Positions 57,818 through 64,000 of a stretch of 64,000 nucleotides of DNA are shown here, one piece after another. The notes beneath the pieces are model-generated. The model had not been told where the DNA came from, searched no databases, and saw nothing but the letters and a program-made list of their open reading frames with translations. The translations under genes and the position numbers were made by a program. The DNA lies in NCBI GenBank assembly GCA_015179125.1, contig WHVA01000331.1:1-64000 (forward strand), written 5' to 3'. Positions within the stretch are counted from its first letter, which is position 1. The number at the start of each line of letters is the position of its first letter. This stretch comes from Gautieria morchelliformis (lineage: Eukaryota > Basidiomycota > Agaricomycetes > Gomphales > Gomphaceae).

Positions 57818-60357
57818 CTACTTTCTACCACCGCGCTGCTTTGCCCTCCCAGGTCCAGGTATACCCAGCTTAGTCCGCGCTCTACTTTTATTCTTGACAT
57901 TGGATGAGGTATAGAAATTCGCTGGTTTGCGCTACAATGATAGGTGAGTATGAACAATGCCGTAGATTGTAGTTAAACAATCTCGCACCTTATTGGTGGT
58001 CATACGAGGTTCTTTCGACGCTGACTTTGCGTTGTCGCTCGAATCCTGCAGATGAACGTCATCTATGAAAATGTCAGGGGTTCAACTTGCTAGCTAGTCA
58101 TGGACAAAATACCTTTGGAACGCGCAGCGCCATCCTCTGGGAATACATCTGCCCACTCAAGCTCCGCCACCTCAGGTTCGCTTGTCCTTTGGCTTTCCGG
58201 TTCATCGGCCACATCTTCAAGGGCGTAGGCCCCATCTTCAAGGGCCTCAGCCCCTTCGTCGACCTCACGCACATCCGCACTAACAAAATTATTGACCTGG
58301 ATAATGCCTCGCAACTTTTGAGTTACCCTCAACTCGTGCTGCTGGTGCTGGCCAGACGCTTTCGTCTTACCCTTGACATCATTGGGCACTTCTGGAGCTT
58401 TTGACTCGGACGGTCTCGCGGGCGGCTCCACAAAAAATGGAATACGGCCGCGAACCCAGTCGCTCAGCACAATTTTCGCAACGCCCTCAACGTCAGGCTC
58501 ACCCCCTTTCAGGAGACGTCCTTTGAGGCGAGCGAGCCTGTCCAAGAACACCTCGGGATCCCATCGGGCCTCCTGGGTGGAGTCATCAACCTCTGGTAGC
58601 GGAATGCCATACGTTCGAGAAAGATAAATAGGTCGCACGCGGTCAAGCAACGTCGGGATATGCTCGCTTGGTGATGGCAGGGCTTCAACCCGCACAACGC
58701 CTTTCAGTACAGTGGACGTGGTGCTGTCAGATGCGGCAGATGACGGCACGATCCCCGGACAGTCAATAAGGTAGATTTTCTTGGTGAGCGTGATGTATTG
58801 CCAAACCTGGTAGACCCAGTCAATGTGGTAAAAGGAGGGGCTAGAATGATGAGAGACAAACCTTAGTTTCCCCAGGCACGGGTGCGACAGTGCATACTTT
58901 ACTTTTTTTCAAGGTATTAATCACACTACTTTTGCCGACATTGGGATATCCGACTAGTCCCACAGAAATTTGCTTTTTGTCTGAATGGAGGGTTGAGAAT
59001 TGGCGGAGGAGCGCGATCAGGGAACCTTTGCCGAAAGAATGGTTGGGTGACGCATGGAAGGCGATAGTAGGATACTGTGGAGTGAGGTGTGCAATGTAAC
59101 GTGCCTGCGTGCATAGCATATAAGCTTGTGGTCCTCCGCAGACAGGAGGATAGAAGGAATGTTTGTCCCAAAACTAAGTAACACACCCACTCGACCCATC
59201 ACTTCCTAAGGGAAGAGACTTGCGGGAAGAAATCGATGCGAACAACTCTACCAGGACTTTCCTACATCCAAATCTCGTGGTCCCCACCACCTCGGAACGA
59301 GGCAGGGAGGGAGATTGGAGGAAGGAGTTGATCTCCCACAAACGTAACAGTGCGACCCTTTAGGAGGTTGGAAGGGAAGCACTTGACTTGGTTCGTGGCG
59401 TGTGATAACGATAGAAAAAAGGGACCAAATATGGACGAGTACGACACGCACCGTTACCCAGGCAGGGACCAGATCGCACTTGTTCAGTACCAGCACAACC
59501 TGCTTATGCGCCTTCTCCTTTTTCATGTAATCAAGCACACTGGTGCACATCGTTCCCAAGGGGTCGCGTGCGTCAAGCACATGTAAAATGACGTCGGAGG
59601 AGTCGATTACTTTGTAAAGTTCACCGTAGATACGTCTTGAGGTCCCTTTGGAATAGATCGGTTCGATATAATCTGCATGTGTGGGTGCTGGTGCATCGGG
59701 GAGAGTAGATGAGTCTCCAGACACAGAAGGATTGTCTGACTGAGCAAACTTGGAAAGCTCTTCGAAGGTCCCAACTTCCAAACGAGGTCGCTTTCGTTGA
59801 GCCTTTGGCCCGAAAGTATCTCCGAAAGGCTCGGTCTCCACTATATGAGATCGCTATGATATGACCAACGAGTTAGAAGTTCAAGAAAAACTATCACGGA
59901 CAGGCATACTTTTCGTGCATTGGGATTTGGTGCATCATCGAGGAGAGTCATTGGAAGTTTGTTTCGACGCAAAAGAACTGAATATGGGTCATGAACACGG
60001 GATGTAAGACTTGTTCTAAAATGATCCAATGCCGATTGAGATATCACTCTGGTATTCCCTAGCAAAAATCGGTTCAAGTGATGGCTGGTAATCAAGCGAA
60101 ACAAACCCACCGAACCATCTACGGTCAGGCTGGACTCTTCCCATCTTCGTTTCGTCTTCGCCTTTCTGGAAAGCAGCAGCCTTGACAATTTTACCATCCC
60201 GATCGTACGTCGGTTTACCGCCATTGAGCATCTTTAGCCGGCTTGCGGCCTTGGCATTTCGATAAAAGTTTTCGCCTTTGACACGCTTGAGCGTGATCTG
60301 GGATGACGAGCGAGCCTTTGAAGGCGACCCATTGGTGGACTTCTTGGTAGGTGCCAT
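57818..60357 (-). CDS. NOG2: NOG2 (Ngp1), 60S ribosome assembly GTPase
   Basis: The start [20 protein letters not shown] at 60357 is followed by [19 protein letters not shown], the NGP1NT domain. The GTPase is circularly permuted: G4 (LNKCDLVP) comes before G1 (GYPNVGKSS) and G3 (LIDCPGIVP). Other conserved blocks are [70 protein letters not shown] and the C-terminal basic tail [20 protein letters not shown] with stop 57820-57818. NOG2 binds pre-60S particles in the nucleolus and nucleus and is required for maturation and export. One intron (59105-59451, 347 bp) between G4 and the rest is far longer than its neighbours. The coding parts show no lesion. Confidence 0.9.
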
Positions 60358-60776
60358 TAGAGTGTGAGTGAAAAAAAAGGCTTATATAAGAAAGCTCGCA
60401 TTAGTCAGCTTCAACGCGAAAAAATATTGTCTAACAAACTCTTGTATAACTAATGACTTAGTCTTGTGGCCGCTCCCGCAGCTAAAATGATCGATTCTGG
60501 AAACTCAACAATGCACTAGCTTAGTACGCGCATAGTGAGTGAACAGCTCGAGATCTACAAACCCTATCACAAGTCAATAAGGGGAAATCACACAAGTGGG
60601 GCCGTGACCGACAGAGCAAATCACACTGAGCGTGTGACTTTCCATAATGTCCGATTCTATGCTGCCAAGTTTTTCGCGCAGCGGAAGCAAAAATCAAACC
60701 GTCAGACACCGCCATTAGCTCTCTTCACCCTCAAACACAGGTAGCTGGTGTGAGTTGAGCACTGTACTGCGCTATG
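60358..60776. other. upstream spacer, no supported gene
   Basis: The presumed NOG2 promoter, followed by unsupported short frames only. Confidence 0.35.
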
Positions 60777-60777
60777 G

Positions 60778-60911
60778 AAGTAGACTGCCCGGCAACCGAT
60801 GCATCAAAGGTTCAGGCTCAGCGAGGTGAGCTTCTAATTTTTGTGACACGCTGCGCACCAGTTTGTGTTGCTGCTCATCGCTACGCCGCTATCTATCTCA
60901 CAGTACAGTGG
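60778..60911 (+). repeat. left direct repeat flanking Mub1-like fragment
   Basis: The segment starts GAAGTAGACTGCCCGGCAAC-like and ends CTCACAGTACAGTGG; it is about 95% identical to the start and end of 61919-62090. It has an exon/intron look: an exon-like GTTCAGGCTCAGCGAG followed by donor GTGAGC. Confidence 0.65.
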
Positions 60912-61040
60912 ACAGAAACTAATCATATCTCTGTCACAGCCTCTCTTGTGAAATCCCGCGTTTGATAGGAAAATCTGACGCTAAAGGAGCCAGCCAGCAG
61001 ACACGAACGAGGAGTTATTCCCACTTGCAAACTTGCAAAC

Positions 61041-61918
61041 TTGATAACAGCACTCGACACGACGTCGCCCCTCCCGCTGTTCACGCACCTCACGTCGACC
61101 TCCCCGCGCATCCGCGAGATCCTCACCATGGACGGCGGGCTCGAGCGCCTCGAGCGCCTCCTCCGCGACTTCTGCGCGCCCCCGCCCCCGCCCGAGTCCG
61201 CCGCCCAGTTCTACGGGCTCCTCCCGCCCCTCCCGCCGCCGCGCCCGCGCCCGTCCTCCCGCCGCACACGCACACGCCCCTCGCGTCGCCCGCGCCGCCC
61301 GACCCGAAGCGCCCCTTCGACCGCGCGGCCGCGTACCGCTTCAGCCCCGCGTTGCAGTGCGTCGTCAACGTCGGCGTGCGCGGCTCGGAGCCGATCCGCG
61401 CGCGCGTCGTGCAGGCAGGCACGCTGGACGTCGTGGGGTGCGTGCTTGAGGCGTGGCTCGCGAGCAAGGGCTTCGCGGTCGCGCCGAGCGGGATGCCGCG
61501 GGAGACGCGTGAGCAGCGGCATGCAAGGAGGATGGCGCTGGCGGATGTGCGCCAGCGGGAGGTGCAGGCGGTGCAGGCGGAGGAGCTCGCAAGGGCGCTG
61601 CATCGCCAGGTTGCGGGCGCGCCGCGGACAGGACCAGGACCAGGACCAGGTGTGTTGCGTTGTCTTCGCTTTTCGTGTGCCACCCCGCTGACGCTGGCGC
61701 TGTCCTCGCAGGACGAGGAGATGCGCGACGCGGAGCAGGACCAGGACCCGGACCAGGACGCCGCCTCCACGCGCGCCCTGCGCTCCAGCGACACCTCGAA
61801 CGACACCTCCCCCACGGAGACCCCGCACGGCGGCAGCACCCCCACCCGCGCCGCCCCCGTCCCCGCCGCCATCCACGCCCGCAACCGCAGCGGCACCGTC
61901 GGCGGCGGGCGCGCGGGT
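61041..61918 (+). pseudogene. Mub1/SamB-like gene fragment, very GC-rich
   Basis: Reading gives ITALDTTSPLPLFTHLTSTS, RIREILTMDGGLERLERLL, then FCAPPPPPESAAQFYGL. A frame change leads to YRFSPALQCVVNVGVRGSEP, RVVQAGTLDVVGCVLEAWLA and PRETREQRHARRMALADVR. These blocks match the N-terminal armadillo-type region of basidiomycete proteins related to the MYND-finger protein Mub1/SamB, a partner of the Ubr2 ubiquitin ligase in yeast. The zinc finger itself is absent. Frame changes and the missing 5' and 3' ends mark a fragment. GC content is far above the flanks (about 70% by eye), as are long runs of CGC and CCC codons. It sits exactly between two direct repeats. The family call is from memory of conserved blocks and is moderate. 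Confidence 0.45.
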
Positions 61919-62090
61919 GAAGTAGCCTGCCCGGCAACCGATGCATCAAAGGTTCAGGCTCAGCGAGGTGAACTTCTAATTTTTGTGACACGCTGCGCAA
62001 CAGTTTGCGACACGCTGCACACCAGTTTGTGTTGCTGCTCATCGCTACGCCGCTATCTATCTCACAGTACACTATCTCACAGTACAGTGG
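61919..62090 (+). repeat. right direct repeat flanking Mub1-like fragment
   Basis: Same sequence as 60778-60911 with two small tandem duplications inside (an extra CAGTTTGCGACACGCTG block and an extra ACTATCTCACAGTAC block). It directly follows the GC-rich fragment. Confidence 0.65.
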
Positions 62091-62172
62091 GTGGGTAGGG
62101 ACGAAGAAGGGTAGCCACTGACGTATACCTTCTGTCACCCGATCCTCATGCTGCACCGTCCACTGTACAGGT

Positions 62173-62379
62173 GCGAAAAATGGCATCAGTTCATCGGCCA
62201 TCGTCAACAGAATACAGCTGGAGATTGAGCAGGGGAAGTCAACCACTGAAGCCATTGCAACGCTGGATGAAATGCGCGGTAATGACAGACTGCCAAAGTT
62301 TTTTGTGACATATCTACAGGTGAAGAAAGGGAAAAGGATGGCGGACAGCGATGGTACCGTAGAAGCAGCTTCAGTCTAG
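62173..62379 (+). CDS. C-terminal exon-like ORF, unrecognised
   Basis: After an AG (62169-62170 TACAG) an open reading gives AKNGISSSAIVNRIQLEIEQ, then STTEAIATLDEMRGNDRLPK and KKGKRMADSDGTVEAASV, stop 62377-62379. It has no ATG and could be the last exon of a gene whose upstream exon is the repeat at 61919-61968. Composition is normal for the region, unlike the GC-rich insert. I do not recognise it. Confidence 0.35.
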   Translation, partial: AKNGISSSAIVNRIQLEIEQGKSTTEAIATLDEMRGNDRLPKFFVTYLQVKKGKRMADSDGTVEAASV

Positions 62380-62581
62380 CAGACACAGTCCGATGTTCCC
62401 AGTTAGTTATGTATTTAGTGTGTTATGAAAATAATTACAGCAGGTTATCAAAGCCTCAGTAGTGCTCCCCTCGAGAAGAGTAGCACGAAGTATTGTAATT
62501 ACAAGTTGTTCGACGCAAGTATTGACGCCGGTAGCATGAGCACACCTAAAATGTTCAGAAGTCTGGGAAACGGGGGTAAAA

Positions 62582-62746
62582 GTTGTGATTATTTTCGTGA
62601 TTAGGCTCCGTTGAACCGTGATTCACTGGGGCTCAGATCGTGATTCACGCAGACTTCTGGCTCAAAAATGTGATTCGTGCGATTCGGGTCATGACTTCGG
62701 CGGGCGCTTGGTCACGACGGGTGTGATTCGAACTCCGAATCACAAC
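62582..62746. repeat. GTGATTC cluster with short inverted ends
   Basis: The motif GTGATT(C) occurs at least six times in 165 bp. The outer copies are inverted: GTTGTGATT at 62582-62590 and AATCACAAC at 62738-62746. It may be a tiny MITE or a binding-site cluster. No clear target duplication is seen. Confidence 0.35.
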
Positions 62747-63175
62747 ACTTGCGATGGGACCCAAGCCATCTTACGTATTTTATTTGAGAGCCAACTTATA
62801 AGAGACATACACCATAAGAAGGCCGTTAAAGTTAAGTACTTAAATCAAGGGCTCATGGAGCCCTGCGCGCATCGACGAAGATTTGACAAAGTCGGATTCA
62901 AAGTCGGATTGTACTTGCACTGATACACATCTAAGTTTTTTCCACCAGTATATCAAAGGTGACCGGTGAATTACAAAGTGCACAAGCGGAGACCGAGAAG
63001 GAAAGGCTAGATAGAAACCATGTTGACCGGGTCTTTGTAGATACGTCTTACATAGGGCCATGCCCCAAAAGACAATAAATTGGATATAAAAAAAAAATAA
63101 AAAAGAAGTATAAAACACCATAGTGTACGATGTTTCTGCTCCCAGAGACCACGAGGACAGAGGTCATTCGACAGT

Positions 63176-64000
63176 TCAAGATGGAGTTGGCAAGCTGTCG
63201 GACACTATATGTGCCTTCCATGCTGAAGTCAACTCTCGCCTGGCTTGATCCCGAGATACTCTTGCGGCACGGAGATCAGCTTCGGCGGTGGGCACTTCGT
63301 TCTGCACCCAGACGGCCATACGTGTTAGGCAGGCAAAAACAGTTTCCTGTTTCTGTAACATCAATTTCATTGATTCTGAACGAAGGTGGGTCATTAATAC
63401 ATTCGGCTACAATACGAGAAAAGAGGCTTCACGCACTTGCATCTCCAGATGACATATGTTTCCAACTATACATCAGGTCATATATTTTGGTCGCCTGCAG
63501 GAGCCCCATTTCTTTGAGCTTTTCGAAATCGGGCATGACTTCTTCGGGAATAAATGACACGTGTGGGGTAAGGACGCGCACAGTCTCATTGAAGCAAATT
63601 TGCGCTTTGGATGCCGTTTCAGCAGCAACTAATTGGAGAAGCAATATGTGAGAGGAAAGCCAACATGTACTAAATTCCACGTGCCTCGATAATCCCGGTG
63701 TTTACTCAGTTCGCCCATGCCTCCGAGGGCGGCACGACCAATCGCGGTGCCACGCAGGGCATCAATGGTGTGTAGAACGATCATATAATAGTGGTGTGCG
63801 TGCTGCACAGTGACACGAGCTCGTAAGAGGTCGGTTACCAGGGTCTGAGCCTGGGATGATATCCAAAAAATTGAAAATGATCCGGTGTAAGTACTCGACG
63901 ACTGTTTGGCAATAACGCATGGAAGACAAACCGTATCGTGAGTTCTTGATTTTTCTGCAAAGCGTTCTTCAGCCGCTATTAGATGTGCCGGGCCTGCGAG
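63176..64000 (-). CDS. unrecognised gene, N-terminus beyond the window
   Basis: Read right to left on the minus strand, LAGPAHLIAAEERFAEKS at the edge leads through short introns to AQTLVTDLLRARVTVQHAHH, YYMIVLHTIDALRGTAIGRA, ALGGMGELSKHR, AAETASKAQICFNETVRVLT, FIPEEVMPDFEKLKEMGLLQ and KQETVFACLTRMAVWVQNEV, ending ARRELTSAWKAHIVSDSLPT with stop 63176-63178. I do not recognise the family. Helical character dominates and there is no signal peptide or membrane helix in the visible part. The consistent spliced reading over 800 bp supports a real gene. It is cut by the right window edge. Confidence 0.6.

Noticed and set aside
59105..59451. C/D-box snoRNA inside the NOG2 intron
   Set aside because: AGTGATGG resembles a C box, but no matching D box and terminal stem were found.
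61123..62255. Several long open frames on both strands in the GC-rich block
   Set aside because: They are shadows of GC-rich coding composition; only the plus-strand frame pieces match a known family.
62700..62750. tRNA-like GGTGTGATTCGAACTCCG T-loop sequence
   Set aside because: No acceptor or anticodon stems could be paired around it; it belongs to the GTGATTC cluster.

Overview
This is a window from a filamentous fungus, almost certainly a basidiomycete of the Agaricomycetes (a Rhizoctonia/Cantharellales-like genome fits, but the species is inferred). The evidence is dense short introns of about 45-65 bp with GT..AG ends, basidiomycete-type gene families (F-box/leucine-rich proteins, a Prm10-type transporter, an ABCG half-transporter, DUF6818), chromodomain Ty3/Gypsy elements and a fungal non-LTR element with endonuclease, reverse transcriptase and RNase H. 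Gene-dense, ordinary chromosome alternates with thick layers of nested transposons.

Left part (1-9 kb): a partial F-box gene, the ER mannosyltransferase ALG9, a divergently transcribed polysaccharide deacetylase, an inverted-repeat pair enclosing a small MITE, histone H4 and a probable solo copia-type LTR. From 9041 to 16805 lies a complete PIF/Harbinger transposon with about 31-bp terminal inverted repeats and an ATT target duplication. It carries a DUF6818 (Myb/SANT-like) gene and a convergent DDE transposase, both decayed. A 5'-truncated, internally inverted chromodomain Gypsy element (family A) is inserted in the transposase, and a solo LTR of a second Gypsy family (B) is inserted in that element.

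Middle part (17-32 kb): an ABCG half-transporter; a roughly 2.9-kb CACTA-like element (21730-24653) that contains a family-A solo LTR and a decayed fragment of a fungal transcription-factor gene; a TA-flanked MITE; an NmrA-like gene; and a long Prm10/ThrE-family transporter gene on the minus strand.

32.8-45.6 kb: one non-LTR retrotransposon (13-bp target duplication, CT-repeat tail) cut open by a full-length chromodomain Gypsy element of family B (TACGC target duplication). Gypsy B has a candidate -1 frameshift site between gag and pol and an extra unassigned ORF between pol and the 3' LTR.

Right part (46-64 kb): a small cysteine-rich protein, a Zn2Cys6 regulator fragment or short gene, then a housekeeping block: class-III aminotransferase, COG8 (Golgi tethering), an amidohydrolase and NOG2 (60S ribosome GTPase). 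Beyond NOG2 a very GC-rich fragment of a Mub1/SamB-like gene sits between two direct repeats. A partial unrecognised gene runs off the right edge.

The housekeeping genes look intact. Most transposon reading frames carry stops or frameshifts, and six of the seven in-frame stops noted are TGA codons of the kind a CpG-to-TpG change would produce, consistent with methylation-driven or RIP-like decay. Splice positions and gene ends come from reading by eye.
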